From positions 1,302,001 through 1,366,000 of the forward strand of contig NZ_CP012573.1 in NCBI RefSeq assembly GCF_001280205.1: a stretch of 64,000 nt of DNA. The letters are read 5' to 3'. The position numbers were made by a program, and so were the translations under genes. Positions 17,943-26,385 of the stretch are shown here, one piece after another. Numbering within the stretch: the stretch's first letter is position 1; each line of letters opens with the position of its first letter. This DNA comes from Clavibacter capsici. Lineage in GTDB: Bacteria; Actinomycetota; Actinomycetes; Actinomycetales; Microbacteriaceae. The notes below the pieces were generated by a model. The model was not told the DNA's origin. It was given only the letters and a program-made list of their open reading frames with translations, and did not search any database.

Positions 17943-18599
17943 CTACTCGCCCTGGAGCAGGATGCCGTCCTGGATCGCGCGCTTGCGCAGCGCCACCTTG
18001 GTGCCCACGTCGAAGCCCGCGACGCGGTACTTCTCCCGGATCCGCTTGAGGTACGACTTCGCCGTCTCCTCCGAGATGCCGAGGCTGTAGGCGACCGACT
18101 TCACGGGCTCGCCGCCGCCGTACAGCGCCATGACCCGGCGCTCCTGCGCGCTGAGCTTCGGCACGCCGCCGACGTCGGTGCTGTTGATGGCGAGGTCGAG
18201 CTCGCTCGAGATGTACGACTGGCCGTCGGCCGCGAGGCGGATGGCGTCGACGATCATGCTCGCGTCCTCGCTCTTCACCAGGTAGCCGAGCGCGCCGGAC
18301 GCGAGCGCCTCGCGCACCACGTTCGGCTCCGAGTAGGTGCTCATCAGCACGGTCTTCACGCCCGTGGTCTTGAGCGTGGCGATCTTGAGCGAGATCGGGA
18401 GGTTGTCCTTGAGGTCGAGGTCGAGGAGCACCACGTCGACGGGGAAGCGCGGGTGCGTCAGGAGCTCGGGCCAGGTCGACACGGCGGCGACCATCTCGAT
18501 GTCGGACGCGGCGTTGCGGATCCACTCGGTCAGGGCCCCGAGCAGCATCCGGTGGTCGTCCACGATGGCGAGGGTGATCGGTCGGTTCTCAGCTGACAC
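17943..18599 (-). CDS. NarL/FixJ-family response regulator (first of a paralogous pair)
   Basis: A 218-residue two-component regulator. The receiver domain has the acidic pair D14/D15, phospho-acceptor D60 (VVLLDLDLKDN), the switch serine near S87 (VLMST) and K109 (GYLVK), so it looks phosphorylatable. The LuxR-type helix-turn-helix follows (KLSAQERRVMALYGGGEPVKSVAYSLG, then SEETAKSYLKRIREKYRVAG). The KSYLKRIREKY recognition helix differs from the usual KTHVSRILxKL but matches the second regulator at 21167. GTG start at 18599. It is the last gene of the signalling cluster, 26 bp after the membrane partner. Confidence 0.9.
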   Translation of the reverse strand: MSAENRPITLAIVDDHRMLLGALTEWIRNAASDIEMVAAVSTWPELLTHPRFPVDVVLLDLDLKDNLPISLKIATLKTTGVKTVLMSTYSEPNVVREALASGALGYLVKSEDASMIVDAIRLAADGQSYISSELDLAINSTDVGGVPKLSAQERRVMALYGGGEPVKSVAYSLGISEETAKSYLKRIREKYRVAGFDVGTKVALRKRAIQDGILLQGE

Positions 18600-18625
18600 G
18601 TGCTCTCCGGTCCTAGTGCGGGCCC

Positions 18626-19858
18626 TCACCGGTCGGCGAGGTTGTCCACGACGCAGTCGATGGTGATGAGGAGGGTGGCGCCCCGGGTGCTCTCCGTGTG
18701 CGTGCCGACCTTGTCGATAGCATCCCACGTCGAGGGATCCAGGCGCGTGCGGGGCAGGCCCGACGTCGTGATCGCGATGGGCACGATGGCGCGGCGCAGG
18801 GGCACGGGCTGCTCCCCGGCGCCGCGGCCGCGGAGGGGCCCGAGGGAGACCTGCACCGAGACCCCGGGCACGCCGTTGCGCCGCTCCGCGGAGGTGAGCA
18901 GGAGCCAGACCGCGGAGAGCAGGCCGTCGCGCTGCCGGCGGTCGAGCAGGCCCGCGAGGGCGGCGGGATCGCTGAGCGTCACGTCGGGGCCGAGGAACTC
19001 GGACTCCGTGACGGCGTGGTGCAGCCAGGTCTCGCGGCGGCCCTCGATGAGGTGCAGGCGCAGCTCCGTGGCGAGCGAGGCCGCCGTGGACGCCGCCAGG
19101 GGCGACAGCGGCAGCGGCTCCCGGCCGCTCGCCACGTCGTCGAGGAGCTGCTCCGCCGCGAGGTCGAGGCGGGCGAGCTCCTCGGAGGCGAGCATGCCGA
19201 CCGCGTAGCGCGGCGCGGAGACGGTGCTCTGCACGAGGACGCGGTCCAGCTCCATCTCCGTCACGCGTCGGAAGCCGCGGACGACGGCGACGCCGAAGGC
19301 CGCGGGTACGACGGCGCGCGCGATCGCGGAGATCTCGGGGGCGAGGTCGGCGGGACGCACCGGATCCGAGAGGAGGAACACCAGCAGGAGCACGACGCCC
19401 AGCGCCGCGTCCACGGCGAGGACCTCCCTCGCCGGTCGGTAGGTGACCGTCGTCAGGAGCGCGGCGCCGGCGGCCACGCCCGCGGTCGAGTGCTGCATGA
19501 CGTCGCCGAGGGGCCACACGGCGACGAGGTCGAGGGCGACGACGACGCCGAGGCCCGCGACGAACACGGCCATGAGCGGTCCCGGCATGCGGTCGCGCAG
19601 CGCCCGGACCGCGACGACCGTGACGACGAGGAGGGCGAGCAGGAGGATCCACGCGGTCACGATCAGGCCGGGCGACGGCATGGTCCGGTGGTCGAGCGCG
19701 AAGCGGACGAGTCCGTAGCCCATGGCGATGGCGCAGACGACCGCCGATCCGGCCCCGAGGTAGCCGAGGCCGATGGAGGTGGGCTGCGCGGGCGTGCCCT
19801 CGGGGAGCCGGACGCGTCGGCTGGTGCGGGGCGGCGCGTCGACGTCGCGGCGGATCAC
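18626..19858 (-). CDS. Six-helix membrane protein, probable degenerate sensor-kinase partner
   Basis: A 410-residue protein with six hydrophobic segments between about residues 30 and 215 and a cytoplasmic C-terminal half. The layout copies the histidine kinase encoded just upstream, but no phospho-accepting histidine box, N-box or glycine-rich ATP lid is visible. The C-terminal part (LAGLLDRRQRDGLLSAVWLLLTSAERR ... GATLLITIDCV) looks like a worn HATPase-like or sensory fold. The GTG start overlaps the kinase stop by 4 bp. The likely role, by inference, is a sensor subunit or modulator of the kinase. I do not recognise a named family. Confidence 0.7.
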   Translation of the reverse strand: MIRRDVDAPPRTSRRVRLPEGTPAQPTSIGLGYLGAGSAVVCAIAMGYGLVRFALDHRTMPSPGLIVTAWILLLALLVVTVVAVRALRDRMPGPLMAVFVAGLGVVVALDLVAVWPLGDVMQHSTAGVAAGAALLTTVTYRPAREVLAVDAALGVVLLLVFLLSDPVRPADLAPEISAIARAVVPAAFGVAVVRGFRRVTEMELDRVLVQSTVSAPRYAVGMLASEELARLDLAAEQLLDDVASGREPLPLSPLAASTAASLATELRLHLIEGRRETWLHHAVTESEFLGPDVTLSDPAALAGLLDRRQRDGLLSAVWLLLTSAERRNGVPGVSVQVSLGPLRGRGAGEQPVPLRRAIVPIAITTSGLPRTRLDPSTWDAIDKVGTHTESTRGATLLITIDCVVDNLADR

Positions 19859-21009
19859 CGCGGCACCTCGAGGACGACCGTCGTGCCGGACCCGGGGGAG
19901 GAGAACAGGCGCGCGTTGCCGCCCACGTCCGCCAGGCGAGCGACCACCGACTCCTTGAAGCCGAGCTTGGCCTGGTCGACGTGAGCGAGGTCGAAGCCGA
20001 CGCCGGCGTCGGTGACCATGGCGCGCACCGTGGTGTCGTCGTCGGTGATGGTGACGTGCGCCTCCGTGACGCCCGCGTGCCGCCGCACGTTCTCCAGGCA
20101 CTCCGCGAGGGAGAGGAGGAACGCGTCGAGGATGTCGCTCGGCAGGAGCACCTGACCGGTGCCGTGCCAGCTGACCTCGAGCCCCATCCGCCCGAAGCGC
20201 TGCTTCACCGACTCGAGCGTGTTGCCCAGCACCGACTGCTCGACGGGCTCGAGCGTGTAGCCGCCGGACGCCTGGGGCGTCGGGTTCGCGCCGAGGCGCA
20301 GCTGCCGGAGGAGGCGCGCGTCGTCGGTCGCCTGCTCCCGCATGGCCTCGGGCGTGACGCCGACGCCGGAGTGGGCGAGGAGGGTGAGGGTCGCGAGCAC
20401 GGTGTCGTGCAGCAGCCGCGCGCCCTGACGGCGCTGGGCCTCGAGCTCGCTCGCCATGCGCTCGGCCCGGTGGGCCCGCCCGATGTCGGTGATGCGGCGG
20501 CCGACGCGGCGCACGGCCACGCTCAGCCAGTAGCCGAGGATCACGGCGAGCAGCCAGCCGAACACGTGCACGAGCACGACGTAGGGGAACGCCGCGGTGC
20601 CCCACGACGCGCCGACGGCGACGACGCTCGTGAGGAGGAAGGCGGCCACGACGATGCGGAGCCGGCCGGGCCGCACCGTCTCGAGCAGCGCCAGCGACCC
20701 GACGGCGCCCGCCGAGAGGTGCGTGAGCGCCGTGAGCGACGACGCGCTGCGACCGCCGAGCTGGGCGAGGACCATCGCGGCGATGCCGGTGACGACCACC
20801 ACGACCATCCAGGCCAGGCGCGCGTCGGTGCCGATGCGCCACTGCGCGACGGCGAGCACCACCAGCAGCAGGACGCTCCCCGCGGCGAAGGGCAGCGGGA
20901 CCTCGCCCGGCAGCAGGAGGCAGGCGGCCGCCACGGCCGTGAAGCTCAGGCCGTAGACGCGGGCCGTGCGCTGCAGCAGGCGCTCGCGCTCGCGCTTCAT
21001 GCGATCCAT
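19855..21009 (-). CDS. Sensor histidine kinase, NarL-system type
   Basis: A 384-residue kinase. Six membrane helices occupy roughly residues 18-165. The dimerisation/phosphotransfer segment is ARLLHDTVLATLTLLAHSGV with H201 as the likely phosphorylated histidine. The HATPase_c domain shows an N-box-like LSLAECLENVRRHAG and a G-box VTDAGVGFDLAHVDQAKLGFKESVVARLADVGG, ending SGTTVVLEVP. There is no large extracellular sensor loop, so the signal is probably sensed in or at the membrane. It overlaps the partner gene by 4 bp. A TAGGAT hexamer 55 bp upstream suggests its own promoter. Confidence 0.9.
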   Translation of the reverse strand: MDRMKRERERLLQRTARVYGLSFTAVAAACLLLPGEVPLPFAAGSVLLLVVLAVAQWRIGTDARLAWMVVVVVTGIAAMVLAQLGGRSASSLTALTHLSAGAVGSLALLETVRPGRLRIVVAAFLLTSVVAVGASWGTAAFPYVVLVHVFGWLLAVILGYWLSVAVRRVGRRITDIGRAHRAERMASELEAQRRQGARLLHDTVLATLTLLAHSGVGVTPEAMREQATDDARLLRQLRLGANPTPQASGGYTLEPVEQSVLGNTLESVKQRFGRMGLEVSWHGTGQVLLPSDILDAFLLSLAECLENVRRHAGVTEAHVTITDDDTTVRAMVTDAGVGFDLAHVDQAKLGFKESVVARLADVGGNARLFSSPGSGTTVVLEVPR

Positions 21010-21064
21010 CGGGTCCCCGCTCGGAGTGCGCCGACGCCGGTGGCGTGCGCTCGGTGTGCTTCCG

Positions 21065-21070
21065 ATCCTA
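21065..21070 (-). promoter_or_regulatory. Candidate -10 element of the histidine-kinase gene
   Basis: TAGGAT on the minus strand, about 55 bp before the kinase ATG. The interval 21010-21166 between the second response regulator and the kinase otherwise shows nothing I can name. Confidence 0.35.
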
Positions 21071-21166
21071 GGCGCGCCGTCGACGGACGATGCACGTCGG
21101 CGCGTCCGCCGCTGCGATCATCCACATGCGCTAGGGGAGCCGACCGCGGGCGGACGGCGGGACCTC

Positions 21167-21847
21167 CTACTCGGGCGCGATCCAGCCGTGGCGGATGGCG
21201 TGGCGGCGGAGCAGGAGCTTGGTGCCGAGGTCCGTCCCGGCGTGCAGGTACTTCCGACGCGCGCGCTTGATGTAGGACTTCACCGTCTCCTCGGTGGTGC
21301 TCATGGCCTCGGCCACGTCGCGGATCGAGCGGCCGCCCGCGTACAGCACGAGCGCGCGCTGCTCCTGCTGGCCGAGCCGCGGGTCCTCCTCCGCGTGGAA
21401 GCCCTGCATGGCCTGCTGCACGAGCGCCGTCTGCCGCGGCGTGCCGTCGGCCGCGGCGTGGATGGTCGCGATCAGCTCCTCCGACGACTCCGCCTTCGGC
21501 ACGACGGCGGCCGCGCCCGCGCGCATGACGCCGTGGATGGTGGAGGCGTCCGCGTGCGTGCTCAGCAGGACGGAGGTGAGGCCGGCGCCCGCGAGGGTCC
21601 GGATCTTCTGCGCGACGGGCACGTCGTCGCGGAGCGCCAGGTCGAGGACCACCACGTCGAACGCGTCCGGGAAGCGGTCGTCGCGCACGAGCCCGCTCCA
21701 GGTGGGCGAGGTCGCCACGACCTCGACGCCCGTGCGGGGACGCGACAGACGGGCGCTCAGCCCGTCGAGGAGGAGGACGTGGTCGTCGACGAGGGCCACG
21801 CGGACCCGTTGGCCCTGGCCCGTCGCGTGCAGCGGACGTCGGCTCAT
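21167..21847 (-). CDS. NarL/FixJ-family response regulator (second of a paralogous pair)
   Basis: A 226-residue regulator, paralogous to the one at 17943. The receiver domain has D21/D22, phospho-acceptor D69 (VVVLDLALRDD), switch serine near S96 and K118 (VVPK). The DNA-binding domain reads ETVKSYIKRARRKYLHAGTDLGTKLLLRRHAIRHG, sharing the frame ETxKSYxKRxRxKYxxAGxDxGTK with its partner, so both may bind similar sites. It is upstream of the kinase on the same strand with a 157-bp gap. A TATGCT hexamer 54 bp upstream may start the cluster. Confidence 0.9.
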   Translation of the reverse strand: MSRRPLHATGQGQRVRVALVDDHVLLLDGLSARLSRPRTGVEVVATSPTWSGLVRDDRFPDAFDVVVLDLALRDDVPVAQKIRTLAGAGLTSVLLSTHADASTIHGVMRAGAAAVVPKAESSEELIATIHAAADGTPRQTALVQQAMQGFHAEEDPRLGQQEQRALVLYAGGRSIRDVAEAMSTTEETVKSYIKRARRKYLHAGTDLGTKLLLRRHAIRHGWIAPE

Positions 21848-21900
21848 CGGTGCTCCCCTCGTACGCCGGTGCCCGGAGGCGGCGGCGTGCTCCCAGGGGA

Positions 21901-21906
21901 AGCATA
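21901..21906 (-). promoter_or_regulatory. Candidate -10 element of the second response-regulator gene
   Basis: TATGCT on the minus strand, about 54 bp before the ATG at 21847, within the 123-bp gap downstream of metX. No convincing -35 was seen. Confidence 0.4.
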
Positions 21907-21970
21907 GGAACGCATGATGACGCGGGGCGATGCCGCGCGCCGAACTCACCCCCGGACTGGGGCGCTCCTC

Positions 21971-23182
21971 CTACGCGTCGACGTCGAGCAGCCGCGCGAG
22001 CTCGCGTCCGACCGCCTCGCCCTCGATGAGGAAGCCGTCATGGCCGTAGTCGGAGGAGATCACGACGACCTCGCCGCCGTCGATCGACCCGGGCACGGCC
22101 CTGGCGATGCGGCGCTGGTCGGCGACGGGGAAGAGCCGGTCGCTGTCGATCCCGACCACGAGCGTGGCGGCCCGCACCCGGCCGAGCGCCGCCTCCACGC
22201 CCCCGCGGTCACGGCCCACGTCGTGCGAGCTCATCGCGTCGATGAGGCGGATGTAGCTGGTCGCGTCGAACCGGCGCGTGAACTTGTTGCCGTGGAAGTC
22301 GAGGTACGACTCCACGGCGTACCGTCCCTCGTCGCCCATGGGGCTGATGCCGCTCTGCCACGAGCGGGAGAACCTGTGGTTGAGCTCGTCGGGGCTGCGG
22401 TAGTTGAGGAGGGCCATGCGGCGCGCCAGGGCGAGGCCGCGGTGGGGGCCGTCGCCGTCGGCCGCGTCGAAGTAGTCGCCGTCGCGGTACGCGGGATCCA
22501 TGCGGATCGCCTCCGCCTGTACGGAGTTGAGGGCGATCTGGTCGGCGCTGGAGATGGCGGGGGCCGCCAGGATCGCGAGCCGGCGCATCCGGGCGGGGTG
22601 GCCGACGCCCCACTCGAGCGCCTGCATGCCGCCCATCGAGCCGCCCACGACGGCCGCCCACTCGTCGATCCCGAGCGCGTCGGCGAGGGCGACCTGCACG
22701 GCGACCTGGTCGCGGATGGTGATGTACGGGAAGCGCGCCGCCCACTCCGCGCCGTCGGGGGCGAGGGACGCGGGGCCCGTCGTGCCCTGGCAGCCGCCGA
22801 GCATGTTCGGCGCCACCACGAACCACCTGTCGGTGTCGATCGCGAGGCCGGGACCCACGATCCCCGACCACCAGCCGCCCGTCGGCTGGCCGGGGCCGGC
22901 AGGACCGCGGAGGTGGCTGTCGCCCGTGAGCGCGTGCAGCACGAGCACGGCGTTCCGGCCGTCGGCGGCGCGCTCGCCGAAGGTCTCGTACGCGACGCGC
23001 ACGGACGGGATCCGCCCGCCCGCCTCCAGGTCGACGCCGCCGACCTGCGCGAAGAGCCGGGCGGCGACGGGGTCGCCCTCGCGCCACGCCCCGGACGCCG
23101 GGGGGCGCCCGATCAGGGAGCGGATCTGCGCGTCCGTCACGAGGCTCGACGGGACGGTGTCCTCGGGTGTCTGCCAGTCCAT
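21971..23182 (-). CDS. metX: Homoserine O-acetyltransferase
   Basis: A 403-residue alpha/beta-hydrolase that acetylates homoserine with acetyl-CoA, the committed step of methionine synthesis. The nucleophile elbow GGSMGGMQALEW (serine near residue 182) and the C-terminal catalytic histidine in SSDYGHDGFLIE are visible. The conserved HALTGDSHLRGP and NMLGGCQGTTGP segments match the family. ATG start at 23182, 41 bp downstream of metY, with which it forms the operon metY-metX. Succinyl-CoA use is possible; substrate preference is not decided from sequence here. Confidence 0.94.
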   Translation of the reverse strand: MDWQTPEDTVPSSLVTDAQIRSLIGRPPASGAWREGDPVAARLFAQVGGVDLEAGGRIPSVRVAYETFGERAADGRNAVLVLHALTGDSHLRGPAGPGQPTGGWWSGIVGPGLAIDTDRWFVVAPNMLGGCQGTTGPASLAPDGAEWAARFPYITIRDQVAVQVALADALGIDEWAAVVGGSMGGMQALEWGVGHPARMRRLAILAAPAISSADQIALNSVQAEAIRMDPAYRDGDYFDAADGDGPHRGLALARRMALLNYRSPDELNHRFSRSWQSGISPMGDEGRYAVESYLDFHGNKFTRRFDATSYIRLIDAMSSHDVGRDRGGVEAALGRVRAATLVVGIDSDRLFPVADQRRIARAVPGSIDGGEVVVISSDYGHDGFLIEGEAVGRELARLLDVDA

Positions 23183-23223
23183 CGCGATCAGTGAAGCACC
23201 CGTGACGGACGCGCGCCCGAGTG

Positions 23224-24594
23224 TTACGCCCCGCCCGCCAGCGCGCCCTGCGGTGACGCGTCGTTCGCGGCGTCCTTCACGGCCCGCGCGGCACGGAGCC
23301 CCACCTCGAGGTCCTCGATGATGTCGTCGATGCTCTCGAGGCCGACCGACAGGCGCACGAGCCCGGGCGTGACGCCCGCCGTCAGCTGCTGCTCGGGCGT
23401 GAGCTGCGCGTGCGTGGTCGACGCCGGGTGGATCACGAGGCTCCGCACGTCGCCGATGTTCGCCAGGTGGCTGAACAGCTGGAGCGAGTCGACGAGCGCG
23501 CGTCCGGCGTCCACGCCGCCCTTCAGCTCGAAGGAGAGCACGGCGCCCACCCCGCGCGGGGCGTACCGGTTCGCGGCGGCGTACGAGGGGCTCGTCGGCA
23601 GGCCCGCGTAGTGGACGTTCGCGATGTCCTCGTGGGAGTCGAGCCACTCGGCGACCGCCTGCGCGTTCTGCACGTGGCGCTCGATCCGGAGGCTCAGCGT
23701 CTCGATGCCCTGGATGAGCTGCCAGGCGCTCGCCGGGGCGATGGACGCGCCGAGGTCGCGCAGCAGCTGCACGCGCGCCTTGGTGATGTACGCGACGCCG
23801 TCGCCGAGCGCCTCGGTGAAGGTGACGCCGTGGTACGACGGGTCGGGGGTGGTGAGGCCCGGGAAGCGGTCGCCGTGCTCGGACCACGGGAACCGGCCCC
23901 CGTCGACGACCAGGCCGCCGATGACCGTGCCGTGGCCGCCGAGGAACTTGGTGGCGGAGTGCACGACGACGTCGGCGCCGTGCTCGAACGGGCGGATGAG
24001 GTACGGCGTCGCGATCGTGTTGTCCACGATCAGCGGGACGCCCGCCGCGTGCGCCCGGTCGGCGACGGCGCGGATGTCGAGGATGTTGATGCGCGGGTTG
24101 CCGATCGTCTCCGCGAAGAAGAGCTTCGTGTTCGGCCGCACGGCCCGGGCCCACGCCTCGGGGTCGTCCTGGTCCTCGACGAAGGTCGTCTCGATGCCGA
24201 GCTTCGCGAGCGTGTACTTGAAGAGGTTGTAGGTGCCGCCGTAGATCGACGAGCTGGAGACGATGTGGTCGCCGGCCTCGGCGATGTTGAGCACGGCGAA
24301 CGTCGACGCCGACTGGCCGGACGCCACCAGGAGCGCCGCCGTGCCGCCCTCGAGCGCCGCGATGCGCTCCTCGACCACGGCCTGCGTCGGGTTCATGATG
24401 CGCGTGTAGATGTTGCCCGGCTGCGCCAGCGCGAAGAGGTCCTGCGCGTGCTGGGAGTCGTCGAACACGTACGACGTGGTCTGGTAGATGGGGGTGGCGC
24501 GCGCGTGCGTGACCGGATCCGGCGCCGCTCCCGCGTGGATCTGCTGCGTCTCGAAGCGCCAGCCGGCCGTTCGGTCCTCGTCGTGGTCGCTCAT
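23224..24594 (-). CDS. metY: O-acetylhomoserine sulfhydrylase (bifunctional with O-acetylserine in some members)
   Basis: A 456-residue PLP enzyme of the Cys/Met metabolism family, converting O-acetylhomoserine and sulfide to homocysteine. It opens with FETQQIHAGAAPDPVTHARATPIYQTTSY, has the NIYTRIMNPTQAVVEERIAALEGG cofactor region, and the PLP-binding lysine in VVHSATKFLGGHGTVIGG. It precedes metX, which makes its substrate. A well-formed promoter (TTGACC, 18 bp, TAGTGT) lies upstream with a leader of about 45 nt. I see no SAM riboswitch in that short leader. Confidence 0.94.
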   Translation of the reverse strand: MSDHDEDRTAGWRFETQQIHAGAAPDPVTHARATPIYQTTSYVFDDSQHAQDLFALAQPGNIYTRIMNPTQAVVEERIAALEGGTAALLVASGQSASTFAVLNIAEAGDHIVSSSSIYGGTYNLFKYTLAKLGIETTFVEDQDDPEAWARAVRPNTKLFFAETIGNPRINILDIRAVADRAHAAGVPLIVDNTIATPYLIRPFEHGADVVVHSATKFLGGHGTVIGGLVVDGGRFPWSEHGDRFPGLTTPDPSYHGVTFTEALGDGVAYITKARVQLLRDLGASIAPASAWQLIQGIETLSLRIERHVQNAQAVAEWLDSHEDIANVHYAGLPTSPSYAAANRYAPRGVGAVLSFELKGGVDAGRALVDSLQLFSHLANIGDVRSLVIHPASTTHAQLTPEQQLTAGVTPGLVRLSVGLESIDDIIEDLEVGLRAARAVKDAANDASPQGALAGGA

Positions 24595-24645
24595 GTCGCG
24601 CCCTTCCTTCCGCTGTCGGTGCGCGCCGCCGTCGGGCGCACGCCG

Positions 24646-24675
24646 ACACTAGGAAGCGCGCCGCGAGCCGGTCAA
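24646..24675 (-). promoter_or_regulatory. Promoter of metY-metX
   Basis: On the minus strand: -35 TTGACC (24670-24675), an 18-bp spacer, and -10 TAGTGT (24646-24651). This is the clearest two-box promoter in the window. The predicted start is about 45 nt before the metY ATG. Confidence 0.65.
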
Positions 24676-24718
24676 CGCGACCCGTCTCGGGACGTAACCC
24701 GCGGGCGTCCGGCTTCCC

Positions 24719-24724
24719 TACGCT
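24719..24724 (+). promoter_or_regulatory. Candidate leaderless -10 element of the SDR gene
   Basis: TACGCT exactly 6 nt before the ATG at 24731. It diverges from the metY promoter, with about 43 bp between the two elements. Confidence 0.5.
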
Positions 24725-24730
24725 GGGGTC

Positions 24731-25528
24731 ATGTCCACCACCAAGAGGGTCGTCGTCACGGGTGCGAGCTCGGGGATCGGCGCCGCCACCGTCCGCCTGT
24801 TCCGGAGCCGAGGATGGGACGTCGTCGCCGTCGCCCGTCGTGAGGAGCGCCTGCGGGCGCTCGCCGAGGAGACCGGCGCGACCTACGCGGTCGCCGACCT
24901 CACGGTGCAGGCCGACGTCGACGCGCTCCGCGACCGGCTCCGCGAGACGGGCCACGTGCACGCGCTCGTGAACAACGCCGGGGGAGCGGTCGGCACCGAC
25001 ACGGTCGAGGGCGGATCCGCCGCCGACTGGGCCTGGATGTACGAGATCAACGTGCTCGCCGTGCAGCGCGTGACGAGCGCGCTGCTCCCGCTCCTGCGCG
25101 CCGGCGTCCCCGCGGGCGGCAGCGCCGACGTCGTCACCGTCAGCTCCATCGCCGCGCACGTGCCCTACGAGGGCGGCGGCGGGTACAACGCGGCGAAGGC
25201 GGCCGTGCACGCGATGCTCGGCGTGCTGCGCCTGGAGCTCGCGGGGGAGCCGATCCGCGTCATCGAGATCGCCCCCGGCCAGGTGCGGACCGACGAGTTC
25301 TCGCTCGTGCGCTTCGGCGGCGACCGTGCGAAGGCCGACGCCGTCTACGCCGGGGTGCCCGGCCCGCTGACGGCGGAGGACGTGGCCGAGGCGATCGTGC
25401 ACGCGGTGGAGCTGCCGCCGCACGTGAACGTCGACCTGCTGACCCTCAAGCCCGTGGCGCAGGCCGCGCCGCACAAGCTGATCCGCCAGCCGCTCGCGGT
25501 GCGCGAGGAGCTCACCGACCGGGGCTGA
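24731..25528 (+). CDS. Short-chain dehydrogenase/reductase
   Basis: A 265-residue classical SDR. The nucleotide-binding TGASSGIGAATVRLF is at residues 10-24 and LVNNAGG near 80. The catalytic Ser-Tyr-Lys set is present as VSSIA ... GGGYNAAKAAVHAM, where the tyrosine is followed by NAAK, a small variation on YxxxK that still keeps the spacing. The basic residues after the first beta strand (ARREERL) favour NADPH. The YdfG/serine-dehydrogenase-like group is the closest guess; the substrate is unknown. It is a single gene, convergent with a TetR regulator. Confidence 0.9.
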   Translation: MSTTKRVVVTGASSGIGAATVRLFRSRGWDVVAVARREERLRALAEETGATYAVADLTVQADVDALRDRLRETGHVHALVNNAGGAVGTDTVEGGSAADWAWMYEINVLAVQRVTSALLPLLRAGVPAGGSADVVTVSSIAAHVPYEGGGGYNAAKAAVHAMLGVLRLELAGEPIRVIEIAPGQVRTDEFSLVRFGGDRAKADAVYAGVPGPLTAEDVAEAIVHAVELPPHVNVDLLTLKPVAQAAPHKLIRQPLAVREELTDRG

Positions 25529-25560
25529 GCGCCGACGGCCGCCCGGCCCGGCGGGACCCG

Positions 25561-26235
25561 TCAGGCCGCGGGGGCCGCCGCGACGGCGGGGGCGTCGGGC
25601 AGGGGCCCGGTGAGGAAGCCCTGGACGACGGGCCCGTGCAGGGCGACGACCGCCTCGCGCGACATGCTCGCGATGGGCTCCATCCGCCAGATGTACCGCG
25701 TGATGGCGATGCCGCCGAGGGCGGCGCCGACGAGCGAGTTGCGGATGTCGACCTCGTCGGCCGGGGTGCCCTCGGGCAGCGCGCCCATCCAGTGCTGCGG
25801 GGCCGCCTCCGCGAAGCGCTTGTACGCGCCGCTGTCGTGGTCCGAGGTGACGGTGACCCAGCGCATGATGGTCGACCCGACCGGGTGCTCCCAGGTGTGG
25901 AGGGCCGCGTCGACGAGGGCGGCGCCGCGCTCCTCGACGGGCAGCTCGCGCATCCGGACGTAGGGGGCGATGAGGTCCTCGGAGGGCCGCAGCGCCTCCT
26001 CGAGCAGGGCCTCGAGCGAGCCGAAGTAGTAGCGCACGAGGCTGGGGTCCACGCCCGCGGCGGCGGCGATGCGCCGGGCGCTCACGCGGTCGGCGCCGGA
26101 CTCGATGAACAGCATGCGCGCCGCCTCGATGATGCTGGCGCGCGCGTCGCCCGAGGTGCGGGGCCCGCGACGCCTCGGGGAGGAGTCGGCGCCGTCACGG
26201 TCGGATGCATCGAGCTCGTTCGCCAGTACGGCCAT
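25561..26235 (-). CDS. TetR-family transcriptional regulator
   Basis: A 224-residue regulator. The N-terminal 30 residues are charged, followed by the TetR helix-turn-helix (ARASIIEAARMLFIESGADRVSARRIAAAAGVDPSLVRYYFGSLEALLEEAL, about residues 30-82). The ligand-binding domain (TIMRWVTVTSDHDSGAYKRF ... ALGGIAITRYIWRMEPI) resembles the Tetracyclin-repressor-like C-terminal group seen in many actinobacterial orphans. It is divergent from terC, so terC or itself may be the target; an AT-rich dyad lies in between. A start 21 bp further upstream is possible. Confidence 0.87.
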   Translation of the reverse strand: MAVLANELDASDRDGADSSPRRRGPRTSGDARASIIEAARMLFIESGADRVSARRIAAAAGVDPSLVRYYFGSLEALLEEALRPSEDLIAPYVRMRELPVEERGAALVDAALHTWEHPVGSTIMRWVTVTSDHDSGAYKRFAEAAPQHWMGALPEGTPADEVDIRNSLVGAALGGIAITRYIWRMEPIASMSREAVVALHGPVVQGFLTGPLPDAPAVAAAPAA

Positions 26236-26307
26236 GGGGCGTCCCTCTCGTGTCATGAGCGACCACCGTAATGGCGGGCCGCGGCGCGGATGCCCCGGAT
26301 GGGGGAA

Positions 26308-26339
26308 TTGTGAACAACCCGTCGGGCGCCATGTAGTTT
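26308..26339 (+). promoter_or_regulatory. Candidate terC promoter with overlapping dyad
   Basis: TGAACA (26311-26316), a 17-bp spacer and TAGTTT (26334-26339) form a plausible promoter. The -35 is embedded in TTGTGAACAA (26308-26317), a palindrome with arms TTGT/ACAA, which could be bound by the divergent TetR regulator. The rest of 26236-26385 shows no other element. Confidence 0.4.
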
Positions 26340-26385
26340 CGTCGAGGCATGTCCGTGCCGCTCCCGTGCTGCAGAAAGCCTCCGC

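Noticed and set aside
24595-24645. Search for a SAM riboswitch in the metY leader
   Set aside because: The leader predicted from the promoter is only about 45 nt, too short for a SAM riboswitch, and no S-box-like pairing was seen.
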